A stretch of DNA of 64,000 bases from Streptomyces sp. NL15-2K (GCF_030551255.1 NZ_CP130630.1:1798001-1862000), one strand, 5' to 3'. Counted from the first letter of the stretch, positions 8,467 through 16,320 are shown. The notes: generated from the sequence alone by a model not told the origin. Translations and numbers: made by a program.

Positions 8467-8874
8467 GTGTACGGCGACGAGGCAACGGTCCGCAAGATCC
8501 TCACCGAGCTCGGCGACACCTGGGCCGTGGTGGGCCTGTCGTCGAACCGGCGGCGCGCCGCGTACGGCGTGGCCGACGTGCTCCAGCGCTACGGCAAGCG
8601 CATCGTGCCGGTCCACCCCAAGGCGGAGACGGTGCACGGGGAGCGGGGATACGCCTCCCTCGCGGACATCCCCTTCGACGTGGACGTCGTCGACGTGTTC
8701 GTGAACAGCGATCTCGCCGGGCAGGTCGCCGACGAGGCGGTGGCGAAGGGCGCCCAGGCGGTCTGGTTCCAGCTGGGGGTCATCGACGAGGCGGCGTACG
8801 ACCGCACCCGGGCCGCCGGTCTGGAGATGGTGATGGACCGTTGCCCGGCGATCGAGATTCCCCGGCTGGGCTGA
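8467..8874 (+). CDS. CoA-binding (YccU-type) protein
   Basis: 135 residues from GTG 8467, preceded by an AAGGAG ribosome site. Motifs match the small CoA-binding Rossmann proteins: WAVVGLSSNRRRAAYGVADV at the dinucleotide loop, KRIVPVHPKAETVHGERGY, DVDVVDVFVNSDLAGQVADE, and a GAQAVWFQLGVIDE strand followed by MDRCPAIE. Such proteins are structurally like the CoA-binding domain of succinyl-CoA synthetase; their physiological role is uncertain. It stands alone, divergent from the CysRS-like gene across 147 bases. Confidence 0.88.
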   Translation: MYGDEATVRKILTELGDTWAVVGLSSNRRRAAYGVADVLQRYGKRIVPVHPKAETVHGERGYASLADIPFDVDVVDVFVNSDLAGQVADEAVAKGAQAVWFQLGVIDEAAYDRTRAAGLEMVMDRCPAIEIPRLG

Positions 8875-8891
8875 ACGTCTACTTGTCTCCT

Positions 8892-8928
8892 ACTTTTCGT
8901 AGACGATTCTTACTTGTCGTAGACGATC
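8892..8928. repeat. Tandem duplication of a gene 3' end
   Basis: The segment tacttttcgtagacgat (8892-8908) repeats tacttgtcgtagacgat (8912-8928) 20 bases away. The second copy is the last codons and stop region of the secreted protein gene. It looks like a short slippage duplication that left a vestigial tail downstream of the stop. Confidence 0.55.
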
Positions 8929-9467
8929 CGGAAGTTCGGAGCGACATACTTGTGGGTGTAGGCATAGGCAGTCCCGATCGGTCCGGTGTAGTTGCACGAA
9001 CCATGGAGCGGGCACATGTATTTCTTTTCCGTCACCTTGTTGGTGCGGTAAGCCTCTCGCCACTGAATACGTCCTGACTTGCTCTTGTCGGCGGTGTAAC
9101 TCTCGCCGCCGGTGACGCTGTAGGACTTCTGCACCTGATATCCGACGGCGGCGGACATGGCCTTGACTGAGACGGTCAGGCTGCCGCTCACCGTGGTGGA
9201 GGTGGTCTTCGACAGCGAGCAGGTCACCGTGTGCGGCGTCCTCTCCTTGCTGAAGACGACGCAGGTCTTCCACTTGCCGTACGTCCTGTAGGCCTTGCCG
9301 ACGTGGGTGACCTTCCATTTCGGGAAGTACGGATTGTCCATCGGACGTACGCTCGACGAAGCCGCCGCGGGTGACGCGGTCGCGGCTGCACTGCTCGCCT
9401 CGGTGGCCGCTCCCAGAGACGCGGCGACAGCAAGCGTCAGGGCCACACGGCCCAGTTTTCCCCTCAT
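8910..9467 (-). CDS. Small secreted protein, unknown function
   Basis: 185 residues from ATG 9467 with GGGGAAA upstream. The N-terminus is a signal peptide: MRGKLGRVALTLAVAASLGA, then an alanine-rich region with a plausible cleavage after TEASSAAATA. The mature part is rich in Ser, Thr, Lys and Tyr, with paired cysteines (KTCVVF, TVTCSLS, YMCPLHGSCNYTG) that could form disulphides, and a beta-strand-like alternation (TSTTVSGSLTVSVKAMSAAV). It ends FRIVYDK. No family was recognised. It stands alone between two genes on the other strand. An imperfect copy of its 3' end lies just downstream (8892-8908). Confidence 0.7.
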   Translation of the reverse strand: MRGKLGRVALTLAVAASLGAATEASSAAATASPAAASSSVRPMDNPYFPKWKVTHVGKAYRTYGKWKTCVVFSKERTPHTVTCSLSKTTSTTVSGSLTVSVKAMSAAVGYQVQKSYSVTGGESYTADKSKSGRIQWREAYRTNKVTEKKYMCPLHGSCNYTGPIGTAYAYTHKYVAPNFRIVYDK

Positions 9468-9678
9468 TGGATTTCCCCGTTTCCTTCGACGCGGTAACCC
9501 TCGTCGGCCAGTGGTCAACCGGCCCTGGGTATCGCGGAGTTGTATGAGCGCGGCCGACACTAGCACCGGCCCCGCGACGCGCGGAGCAAAGAGAACGGCA
9601 AGAAAGGACAATCATCGGGGCGCGCCCGATTCCGTCGAACCGGGTCGGGACACGGCGGCGTCCCGGCATACTGACGAG

Positions 9679-10887
9679 GTGACCGACACCAATTCCGCGT
9701 CCACAGAACGCTTTCCGGTCGTTGTCGTGGGTGCCGGGCCCGCCGGGCTGACGGTCGGCAACATCCTGCGGGCCGCCGGCGTCGACTGCCTGGTCCTGGA
9801 GAACGAGACGCGCGAGTTCATCGAGCAGCGGCCCCGCGCGGGGGTCATCGAGGAATGGGCCGTGCGCGGCCTGCAACAGCGCGGGCTCGCCAAGAACCTG
9901 CTGGAGCGGGCGCAGTTGCACACCGAGTGCGAGTTCCGGTTCGGCGGGGAGCGGTTTCGCTTCTCGTACATCGAGCTGACGGGACATCACCACTTCGTCT
10001 ATCCCCAGCCGTTGCTGGTGACGGACCTGGTGCGCGAGTACGCGGACGTGCGAGGCGGGCAGATCCGGTTCGGCGTGCGGGACGTGGAGTTGCACGACCT
10101 GGACACGGCTCACCCTTCGGTGTCGTACATCTCCGCCGAGACGGGACAGCGGGAGCTCGTCGAGTGCGACTTCGTCGCCGGGTGCGACGGAGGACGCGGG
10201 GTGACGCGCACCGCGCTGCCGGAGCACGCGCACATCGCCCGGTACGACTACGGCGTCGGCTGGCTGGCCCTGCTCGCCGAGGCTCCGCCGTCCAACGACT
10301 GCGTGGTGTTCGGCATCCATCCGAACGGTTTCGCCGGGCACATGGCCCGCAGCCCCCAGGTGACCCGCTACTACCTGGAGTGCCCGCCCGGCGACGACCC
10401 GGAGAACTGGTCGCACGACAGGGTCTGGTCCGAGCTCCAGGAGCGGCTGGCGGCGACCGGCACCGGTCCGCTCATCGAAGGGCCGCTGATCGAGAAGCGT
10501 GTCCTGGACATGCACAGCTACGTCGTCGAGCCCATGGTGTTCGGACGCCTCTTCCTGGCCGGGGACGCCGCCCACCTCACCGCGCCGATCGCCGCGAAGG
10601 GCATGAACCTGGCCCTGCACGACGCCTTCCTGCTCGGCGACGCGCTCGTCGCGTACCTCACCAAGGGCGACGAGACCGGACTGGACGGCTACTCGGAGGT
10701 CTGTCTGCGGCGCGTGTGGGAGTACCAGGACTTCTCGAAGTGGCTCTCCGAGGTGTACCACGGCACCTCGTCGGGCGACGCGTACCGTGCGGGCACCACG
10801 TTCGCCCGGCTGAGACGCCTGTTCACCTCCCCCGCCGCCGCGGCGGCCTTCGCGGAGCAGTACCTCGGCACGGCCGCCGCGTACTGA
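9679..10887 (+). CDS. pobA: PobA-like flavin aromatic hydroxylase
   Basis: 402 residues from GTG 9679. The FAD-binding GxGxxG motif VVGAGPAGLTVGNILRAAG is at residues 14-32. The second nucleotide motif reads FVAGCDGGRGVTRTAL, and the third, LFLAGDAAHLTAPIAAKGMN, is typical of para-hydroxybenzoate hydroxylase. Length matches PobA (about 390). Known reaction of the family: 4-hydroxybenzoate plus NAD(P)H and O2 to protocatechuate. Substrate specificity here is inferred from overall similarity. The long open frame upstream of GTG 9679 is antisense to the secreted gene and not used. No ring-cleavage genes are adjacent. Confidence 0.85.
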   Translation: MTDTNSASTERFPVVVVGAGPAGLTVGNILRAAGVDCLVLENETREFIEQRPRAGVIEEWAVRGLQQRGLAKNLLERAQLHTECEFRFGGERFRFSYIELTGHHHFVYPQPLLVTDLVREYADVRGGQIRFGVRDVELHDLDTAHPSVSYISAETGQRELVECDFVAGCDGGRGVTRTALPEHAHIARYDYGVGWLALLAEAPPSNDCVVFGIHPNGFAGHMARSPQVTRYYLECPPGDDPENWSHDRVWSELQERLAATGTGPLIEGPLIEKRVLDMHSYVVEPMVFGRLFLAGDAAHLTAPIAAKGMNLALHDAFLLGDALVAYLTKGDETGLDGYSEVCLRRVWEYQDFSKWLSEVYHGTSSGDAYRAGTTFARLRRLFTSPAAAAAFAEQYLGTAAAY

Positions 10888-10892
10888 ACCGT

Positions 10893-11000
10893 TCCAGCGT
10901 TCCTCAGTCGCCGGCGTTCCTCGGTCGTGCGGCGTTCCCCGGTCGTGCGGCTTTCCTCGGTCGCGCCGCTTTCCTCGGTCGTGCGGCGTTCCTCAGTCGT
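10893..11000. repeat. Six 18-bp tandem repeats
   Basis: Six imperfect copies of gcggcgttcctcggtcgt fill the gap between pobA and the convergent ArsR gene: 10893-10910, 10911-10928, 10929-10946, 10947-10964, 10965-10982 and 10983-11000. The last copy overlaps the final codons and stop of the ArsR gene (10993-10995), so the array may have grown from that gene end. Confidence 0.85.
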
Positions 11001-11340
11001 GCGGCGGGCGGTCGCTGAGCCGGTGGTCCGCCACGTTCAGGGCCTCGTCCACGAGGCGGCGCAGATGCCCGTCGCGCAGTGAGTAGATCACCCGGCGGCC
11101 CTCCTTGCGGGTGTCCACCAGGCCGGCCAGCCGCAGCCGGGCCAGGTGCTGACTGACGGCGGGCCGCGCCGCCCCGCATGCCTGGGTCAGGGTCGTGACG
11201 TCGGCCTCCCCCGACGTCAGGGCGTGCAACAGGGCGAGCCGGGTGCGGTCGCCGAGCAGCGCGAGCAGTTCGGCGGCGAGCGCGAACTGTTCCTCGCCCG
11301 GGGTGCGCGGATGCGCATCATGCGCAGGTGATAGGTGCAT
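10993..11340 (-). CDS. ArsR/SmtB-family metal-responsive regulator
   Basis: 115 residues using ATG 11340 (upstream ATG 11352 and GTG 11358 are also in frame). The winged helix is clear: LLALLGDRTRLALLHALTSG, VTTLTQACGAARPAVSQHLA, RLRLAGLVDTRKEGRRVIYS. The C-terminal helix carries DGHLRRLVDEALNVADH, which matches three of the four alpha-5 metal ligands of the CzrA/NmtR group (D, H and the last H), with Val at the third position. It is divergent from a CDF exporter, so Zn, Co or Ni sensing is likely (inference). Palindromes at its 5' end may be its operator. Confidence 0.88.
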   Translation of the reverse strand: MHLSPAHDAHPRTPGEEQFALAAELLALLGDRTRLALLHALTSGEADVTTLTQACGAARPAVSQHLARLRLAGLVDTRKEGRRVIYSLRDGHLRRLVDEALNVADHRLSDRPPHD

Positions 11341-11358
11341 GCGTGCGCTCATACGCAC
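11312..11358. promoter_or_regulatory. Candidate ArsR operator region
   Basis: Two dyads lie over the 5' end of the ArsR gene and the start of the intergenic gap. TGCGCAT-c-ATGCGCA (11312-11326) is a perfect 7-1-7 palindrome. TGCGT-gcgctcat-ACGCA spans 11340-11357. ArsR-type repressors bind interrupted palindromes of this kind, and the position between divergent regulator and exporter suits co-repression. Confidence 0.5.
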
Positions 11359-11414
11359 ATAATGGTCGACGTGGGCGTCCCGCGTCCACCACCGCGCACC
11401 GGAAGGGGAACCTC

Positions 11415-12479
11415 GTGAGCGACCGGCACCACCACGAGCACAGCCACGGACGGGACCACGGGCACAGTCACGAGCATCACGAGCACCCCCGTCCCCGCCT
11501 CCGCCACCGACTCGCCCACCTCCTCACCCCCCACTCCCACGAGACCGCCGACAAACTCGACTCCGCCCTGGAGTCCTCGGCCCGCGGTATGCGCGCCCTG
11601 TGGGTCTCGCTCGCAGTGCTCGGCGCGACGGCGCTGGCACAGGCGGTCGTGGTGGCCCTCTCCGGGTCGGTCGCGCTGCTCGGCGACACGGTGCACAACA
11701 CCGCGGACGCGCTGACCGCCGTACCGCTCGGGATCGCCTTCGTGCTGGGCCGCCGCGCGGCGAACCGCCGCTTCACCTACGGCTACGGCCGCGCCGAGGA
11801 TCTCGCGGGCATCGCGATCGTGCTGACGATCGCCGCGTCCGCCGCCTTCGCGGCCTGGGCGGCGATCGACCGGCTGCTCGACCCGCGCCCCGTCGAGCAC
11901 ATCCCGGCGGTGGCGGTGGCCGCGCTGGTCGGTTTCGCGGGCAACGAGTGGGTGGCCCGTTACCGGATCCGGGTCGGCCGCTCCATCGGCTCGGCGGCGC
12001 TGGTCGCCGATGGGCTGCACGCCCGTACGGACGGGTTCACGTCGCTGGCCGTGCTGCTGGGGGCGGGCGGATCGGCCCTGGGCTGGCAACTCGCCGACCC
12101 GATCGTGGGGTTGGCGATCACGGCCGCCATCACACTGGTGCTGCGGGACGCGGCACGGGAGGTGTTCCGGCGGGTGATGGACGCCGTCGACCCGGCCCTG
12201 GTGGACCGGGCCGAGCGGGCGCTGCGCGGCGTCGAAGGGGTGCGCGAGGTGGGCGAGTTGCGGCTGCGCTGGATCGGGCACCGGTTGCGCGCCGAGGTGG
12301 CGGTCGTCGTGGACGGCGAGGCGACGGTACGCCGGGCCCACGCCATCGCCGTCGACGCCGAACACGCCCTGCTGCACGCGGTCCCGCGACTCACCGCGGC
12401 GCTGGTGCACGCGGATCCGGCGCCGGCGCCGGGCGAGGCGGACCCGCATCACGCCCTCGCCCACCACGCGTCGGCCTAG
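11415..12479 (+). CDS. CDF (cation diffusion facilitator) metal exporter
   Basis: 354 residues from GTG 11415 after GGAAGGGGAA. A histidine-rich N-terminus (DRHHHEHSHGRDHGHSHEHH) precedes six membrane helices. The two metal-site motifs of CDF transporters are present: GDTVHNTADAL in helix 2 and DGLHARTDGF in helix 5, both HxxxD. The C-terminal cytoplasmic domain (about 265-354) has the ferredoxin-like fold pattern. Known role: proton-driven export of Zn and related ions from the cytoplasm. The divergent ArsR regulator supports metal-induced expression. Its TAG stop is formed by the end of the 187-bp inverted-repeat element. Confidence 0.93.
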   Translation: MSDRHHHEHSHGRDHGHSHEHHEHPRPRLRHRLAHLLTPHSHETADKLDSALESSARGMRALWVSLAVLGATALAQAVVVALSGSVALLGDTVHNTADALTAVPLGIAFVLGRRAANRRFTYGYGRAEDLAGIAIVLTIAASAAFAAWAAIDRLLDPRPVEHIPAVAVAALVGFAGNEWVARYRIRVGRSIGSAALVADGLHARTDGFTSLAVLLGAGGSALGWQLADPIVGLAITAAITLVLRDAAREVFRRVMDAVDPALVDRAERALRGVEGVREVGELRLRWIGHRLRAEVAVVVDGEATVRRAHAIAVDAEHALLHAVPRLTAALVHADPAPAPGEADPHHALAHHASA

Positions 12480-12664
12480 GGCCTGTCCGGCGGATCATGC
12501 CGCAGACGCGGGGTCTGGCACGCCCATCTGCGGCGTTGTCGTCGGTTGCCGACGCTCCGCGTCGCCGCCCTCCTCCGCCTTGCATATGGCCGCACCAGAC
12601 CCCGCTCACCTGCGTTGATTGGGCGCCGCCGATTTCCTGCGACCTGATCCGCCGGACAGGCCCT
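12478..12664. mobile_element. 187-bp inverted-repeat (MITE-like) element
   Basis: The ends agggcctgtccggcggatca (12478-12497) and its exact reverse complement (12645-12664) are perfect 20-bp inverted repeats. The interior has no open frame of note. It lies between convergent genes: the CDF stop TAG uses the first bases of the left end, and the YbaK stop lies 3 bases beyond the right end. A related end is found at 14781. It could fold as a long hairpin and stop transcription from both sides. Confidence 0.75.
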
Positions 12665-12667
12665 AGG

Positions 12668-13225
12668 TCAGGCCACCCCCAGCCCCTCCAGCACCACGGC
12701 CCCGGGCAGCTGGGCGAACGCCTTCCCGGGTACGAGCAGCTTGCCGCGTCGGCGTCCACTGCCCACCAGGACGTACGGCAGATCCACGACGGCCGAGTCC
12801 ACCAGCACCGGCCAGCCGCCGGGCAGTCCGATCGGCGTGATGCCGCCGTACTCCATGCCGGTCTCCCCCGTGGCGGTGTCCATCGAGGCGAACGAGGCCT
12901 TGCGCGCGCCGAGCCGGCGGCGCACGACGCCGTTGACATCGACCCGGGTGGTGGACATGACCACACACGCGGCGAGTGTGCTCTCACCGCCGCGCTTGCC
13001 GGCCACCACCACGCAGTTCGCCGACCGCTCCAGCAGTTCGCGGCCGTAGTGCTCCACGAAGACCGCGGTGTCGGCCCACTGTGGGTCGGTGTCGACGTAG
13101 ACGATCTGCTCGGCGGGCACGCTGCCGCTCCAGTGGCGTACGGCGTCGGCGACCGGGTCGGTCAGCTCGTCGAGGCAGTCGGGGGCGGGCCGGGCGTTGT
13201 CGAAGTGTCCGATCGGTGCATGCAT
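12668..13225 (-). CDS. YbaK-type aminoacyl-tRNA deacylase
   Basis: 185 residues starting MHAPIGHFDN. It carries the YbaK/ProX editing fold: EQIVYVDTDPQWADTAVFVE, ANCVVVAGKRGGESTLAACV, VRRRLGARKASFASMDTATG, ETGMEYGGITPIGLP and LPYVLVGSGRRRGKLLVPG. The lysine near the ARKASFA segment and the GGITPIG loop are typical of the catalytic pocket. Known role of the family: hydrolysis of mischarged aminoacyl-tRNA such as Cys-tRNAPro or Ala-tRNAPro. The exact substrate is not visible. It is monocistronic and convergent with the CDF gene. Confidence 0.88.
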   Translation of the reverse strand: MHAPIGHFDNARPAPDCLDELTDPVADAVRHWSGSVPAEQIVYVDTDPQWADTAVFVEHYGRELLERSANCVVVAGKRGGESTLAACVVMSTTRVDVNGVVRRRLGARKASFASMDTATGETGMEYGGITPIGLPGGWPVLVDSAVVDLPYVLVGSGRRRGKLLVPGKAFAQLPGAVVLEGLGVA

Positions 13226-13259
13226 GACGGCACGCTAACAACTCCGCGGGTGCGGGGTT

Positions 13260-13832
13260 TCAGGGCACGGGCGGCACCGAGACGGCCATGAACATCTCCA
13301 TCGGCACGTCCCCCGTGTTGCCGTACGTGTGCGGGGCGTTGGCTTCGAAGGAGACGCTCGCGCCCGCCGGGACGCGGTACTCCACGCCGTCCAGGGTCAG
13401 GGTCAGCTCGCCCGCCGTGACGTGGAGGAGTTCGACCGTGCCGGCGGGGTGCGGGTCCGAGCCGCTGCTCTCGCCGGGCATGAGCCGCCAGTCCCACATC
13501 TCCAGCGGTCCGGGGGCTTCGGCGCCCGCGAGCAGCCGGTTGTAGCTGCCGGCGTCGGTGCGCCACAGCCGTACGGCCTGCTCGGCGGGGACGACCCGGA
13601 CCCTGGGGCCCTGCTCGTAGTCGAGCAGCGTGGTGATGCTGACGCCGAGCGCGTCACCGATCTTGACGACCGTCCCGATGCTGGGATTGGTCCGTGCCTG
13701 CTCGATCTGGATCAGCATGCCGCGGCTGACCCCGGCACGCGCGGCGAGCACGTCCAGCGTGAAGCCGCGCACCGCCCGCCAGTGCTTGACGTTGCGAGCC
13801 AGGGATTGGGTCAGCAGGTCGAGGTCCGACAC
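13260..13832 (-). CDS. XRE-family regulator with C-terminal cupin
   Basis: 190 residues using GTG 13832, giving MSDLDLLTQSLARNVKHWRA. The XRE helix-turn-helix covers about residues 10-65 (GFTLDVLAARAGVSRGMLIQ, ARTNPSIGTVVKIGDALGVS). A cupin domain follows from about 110 to the end (SGSDPHPAGTVELLHVTAGE, VPAGASVSFEANAPHTYGNT). This architecture senses a small ligand in the cupin and represses nearby genes. It is divergent from an EamA transporter (13925), its likely target. A TTG at 13865 is an alternative start without a ribosome site. Confidence 0.9.
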   Translation of the reverse strand: MSDLDLLTQSLARNVKHWRAVRGFTLDVLAARAGVSRGMLIQIEQARTNPSIGTVVKIGDALGVSITTLLDYEQGPRVRVVPAEQAVRLWRTDAGSYNRLLAGAEAPGPLEMWDWRLMPGESSGSDPHPAGTVELLHVTAGELTLTLDGVEYRVPAGASVSFEANAPHTYGNTGDVPMEMFMAVSVPPVP

Positions 13833-13924
13833 ATTCCGTCCAATATTCTGGATGACAGAGTTCAATCTGCTGCACTACGGTGTGGTGCACCCGATTGTTC
13901 ACCGAACTGTACTGCGAGGCACCC

Positions 13925-14782
13925 GTGACAGCATTCTTGGCCCTGGCCACCAGCCTGTTGTGGGGGCTGGCCGATTTCGGCGGCGGACTGCTGACCCGGC
14001 GTACCCCGGCACTGACGGTGGTGGTCGTCTCGCAGACGATCGCGACGGCCGTGCTGGGCGTGATCGTGGTGACCACGGGAGCGTGGAGCGAGGCGGGGCC
14101 ATTGTTGTGGTTCGCGGTCGCGGCCGGTCTGGCCGGGCCGGTGGCGATGATCTGCTTCTACAAGGCGCTGGCGCTGGGCCCGATGGGCGTGGTCTCCCCG
14201 CTCGCCACCCTGGGCGTGACCGTCCCCATCGGTGTAGGGCTCTTCCTCGGCGAGCGCCCCGGACTGGTCCAGGTCGCGGGGATCGCGGTCGCCGTCGCCG
14301 GGGTCGTCCTCGCGGGCGGCCCCCAGCTGCGCGGCGCGCCCGTGCAACGCCGGGCCATCCTCCTCACCCTGATCGCCGCCCTCGGCTTCGGCGCGGTGTT
14401 CGCGCTGATCGCGGAGGCGTCGACGACGGTCACCGGCCTGTTCCTCGCCCTGTTCGTGCAGCGCGTGACCAACGTGGCCGTGGGCGGCGCCGCGTTGTAC
14501 GTCTCCGTCAAGCGGGGCGCGCAGGCCCTCCCGCCGGACGGCTTCCCGTGGGCCACAATGCCGGCGCTCGCCTTCGTCGGCCTCGCGGACGTCGCCGCGA
14601 ACGGCACGTACGCGATCGCCGCCCAGCACGGCCCGGTCACCGTGGCCGCCGTACTCGCCTCGCTCTACCCGGTGGTGACGGCCCTGGCCGCCCGCGGCTT
14701 CCTCAGCGAACGCCTGCGGGCGATCCAGGCGGCGGGGGCGGGGCTGGCCCTGATGGGTACGGTGCTGTTGGCGGCGGGTTAG
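13925..14782 (+). CDS. EamA/DMT-family transporter
   Basis: 285 residues from GTG 13925. Ten hydrophobic helices form two EamA repeats; the first begins FLALATSLLWGLADFGGGLL, with GPMGVVSPLATLGVTVPIGV and FLGERPGLVQVAGIAVAVAG, and the second covers about 145-285 (ILLTLIAALGFGAVFALIAE, HGPVTVAAVLASLYPVVTAL). Drug/metabolite transporters of this type export amino acids or metabolites; the substrate is unknown. It is divergent from the XRE-cupin gene by 92 bases, which suggests control by that protein. The stop TAG merges with the repeat end at 14781. Confidence 0.9.
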   Translation: MTAFLALATSLLWGLADFGGGLLTRRTPALTVVVVSQTIATAVLGVIVVTTGAWSEAGPLLWFAVAAGLAGPVAMICFYKALALGPMGVVSPLATLGVTVPIGVGLFLGERPGLVQVAGIAVAVAGVVLAGGPQLRGAPVQRRAILLTLIAALGFGAVFALIAEASTTVTGLFLALFVQRVTNVAVGGAALYVSVKRGAQALPPDGFPWATMPALAFVGLADVAANGTYAIAAQHGPVTVAAVLASLYPVVTALAARGFLSERLRAIQAAGAGLALMGTVLLAAG

Positions 14783-14839
14783 GGCCTGTCCGGCGGATCA
14801 GGTCGGAGGAAAGCAACAGAGCCTGATGAGCGCGGCCCT
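14781..14839. mobile_element. Short derivative of the inverted-repeat element
   Basis: The first 31 bases match the reverse complement of the right end of the 187-bp element at 12478-12664: agggcctgtccggcggatca followed by ggtcg-aggaaa. The other side ends ggccct, so both ends read agggcc inward. It again lies between convergent genes and shares bases with both stop codons (TAG at 14780-14782 and TAG at 14840-14838 on the minus strand). It may be an internally deleted copy. Confidence 0.55.
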
Positions 14840-15602
14840 AGGCGTCGGCGTCGAGCTCCGCCAGCCGGGCTGCGCCCTCTTCGTCCAGGTCGGCCAGGGC
14901 CAGGAGCTGGTCCGGGGTGACGCCCTCGGGTATCGGCACCGGGGCCGGCGTCCTCAGCGGCGGCTGCCAGCCGTCGGCGGGAGTCCAGCGCCGTACGACG
15001 CGCGCGGGCGCCCCGGCCACCACCGCGTGATCGGGCACCGCACCACGCACCACCGCACCGGCCGCCACGACGACGTTCCGCCCGAGGCGCGCCCCCGGCA
15101 GGATCACCGCGCCGGTGCCGATCCAGCAGCCCGGGCCGATCTCCACCGGCTCCATCCGCGGCCACTGCTTGCCGATGGGCTCGTGCGGATCGTCGTACGA
15201 GTGGTTGGTGGACGTGACGTAGACGTACGGCCCGAAGTAGCAGTCGCTGCCGATGGTGACCGTCGTGTCGGCGATGACGTGGCTGCCGCGGCCCAGGACG
15301 ACTCCGTCGCCTATGCGCAGGATCGGGTCCGGGCCGAGGTCGAGGTCGGGCATCAGGCCGGCCGTCAGGGTGACCTGTTCGCCGACGATGCAGTGGGCGC
15401 CCAGCTGGATCCAGGGCTCGCCGAAGACCGTGCCGAGAGGGAAGGCGAGCCGGGTGCCCGTGCCCAGCGCGCGGAAGCGGAAGCGTCCCGGGTGCTCGGC
15501 GGTGACGGAGCCGGTGCGCTGCACCCAGGCCCAGCCCGCGTGCACGGCCCGCTGCGCGAGGCCGCGCGGCCATGATGAGAACGTGTTCTTGCGCTTCGGC
15601 AC
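14838..15602 (-). CDS. Left-handed beta-helix acyltransferase
   Basis: 254 residues from GTG 15602 (MPKRKNTFSSWPRGLAQRAV); an ATG at 15635 would add 11 residues. Hexapeptide repeats characteristic of LbetaH acyltransferases run from about residue 65 to 200 (LGAHCIVGEQVTLTAGLMPD, ILRIGDGVVLGRGSHVIADT, TVTIGSDCYFGPYVYVTSTN, VEIGPGCWIGTGAVILPGAR). The insertion TSTNHSYDDP carries the catalytic-type histidine. Known relatives transfer acetyl or other acyl groups to sugars or amino sugars. The C-terminus is acidic and variable. The acceptor is unknown. Confidence 0.85.
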   Translation of the reverse strand: MPKRKNTFSSWPRGLAQRAVHAGWAWVQRTGSVTAEHPGRFRFRALGTGTRLAFPLGTVFGEPWIQLGAHCIVGEQVTLTAGLMPDLDLGPDPILRIGDGVVLGRGSHVIADTTVTIGSDCYFGPYVYVTSTNHSYDDPHEPIGKQWPRMEPVEIGPGCWIGTGAVILPGARLGRNVVVAAGAVVRGAVPDHAVVAGAPARVVRRWTPADGWQPPLRTPAPVPIPEGVTPDQLLALADLDEEGAARLAELDADA

Positions 15603-15710
15603 CCGCTCACCGTACTCAGCGTCAGGTGGACCCATGAGATCGAGGGTCTGTGATCTTCGCCCCACCCGGTGGCGTACGGTGCCGGTGTCGACGACGACGA
15701 GGAGAGGGCG

Positions 15711-16238
15711 ATGGCGCACAAGGCGTTGATCACGGGCATCGGCGGCAAGGAACCGAAGATCCACGAGGAGGCGTTCGTGGCACCCACGTCCTCGGTGATC
15801 GGGGACGTGACGGTGCAGGCCGGGGCGAGCGTCTGGTACGGGGCGGTGCTGCGCGGCGACGTCGAGCGGATCTCCGTGGGGGCGAGCAGCAATGTCCAGG
15901 ACAACTGCACGCTGCATGCCGACCCGGGCTTTCCCGTCACCGTCGGGGAGCGCGTCTCCATCGGGCACAACGCCGTGGTGCACGGGGCGACCGTGGGGGA
16001 CGACTGTCTGATCGGTATGGGGGCGACCGTGCTCAACGGGGCGGTGATCGGGGCGGGGTCGCTGGTTGCCGCGCAGGCGTTGGTGCCGCAGGGGATGGAG
16101 GTGCCGGCGGGGTCACTGGTGGCCGGCGTTCCCGCGAAGGTCAAGCGGGCGCTGACAGAGGAGGAGAAGCAGGGGGTGAGCCTGAACGGCACCATGTACG
16201 CCGAGTTGGCCAAGGCGCATCGCGGGGTGCACGAGTAG
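15711..16238 (+). CDS. Gamma-class carbonic anhydrase family protein
   Basis: 175 residues from ATG 15711 after GGAGAGGG. Hexapeptide repeats form a left-handed beta helix. Zinc-ligand histidines of gamma carbonic anhydrases are at NCTLHADPG and SIGHNAVVHGATVG. The preceding strands (VIGDVTVQAGASVWYGAVLR, GDVERISVGASSNVQDN) match the YrdA/PaaY branch. Whether it hydrates CO2 or has another role is not decidable here. It is divergent from the acyltransferase, another beta-helix protein. Confidence 0.9.
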   Translation: MAHKALITGIGGKEPKIHEEAFVAPTSSVIGDVTVQAGASVWYGAVLRGDVERISVGASSNVQDNCTLHADPGFPVTVGERVSIGHNAVVHGATVGDDCLIGMGATVLNGAVIGAGSLVAAQALVPQGMEVPAGSLVAGVPAKVKRALTEEEKQGVSLNGTMYAELAKAHRGVHE

Positions 16239-16267
16239 GGAACCGGGCGGCCGCGGGTCATGGGGGG

Positions 16268-16320
16268 GGCTGGCCGCGCCCACGCGGCCGAGCCGCACAT
16301 GGCACAGCCCCGCGCCCCTC
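16268..16320 (-). repeat. Dispersed intergenic repeat, copy 1
   Basis: On the minus strand this reads gaggggcgcggggctgtgcc followed by a gcggctcggccgc hairpin and gtgggcgcggccagcc. A second copy is at 24970-25037 on the plus strand. I recall this motif as common between genes in Streptomyces chromosomes. Here it lies between the ends of the convergent carbonic anhydrase and DedA genes, and the hairpin may help stop transcription. Confidence 0.65.

Noticed and set aside
8890..10761. 623-codon minus-strand frame opposite pobA
   Set aside because: Antisense shadow; PobA motifs on the plus strand are complete.
10893..11000. Possible CRISPR array
   Set aside because: Head-to-tail 18-bp repeats without spacers; no cas genes. 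Same for the arrays at 18689 and 37051.
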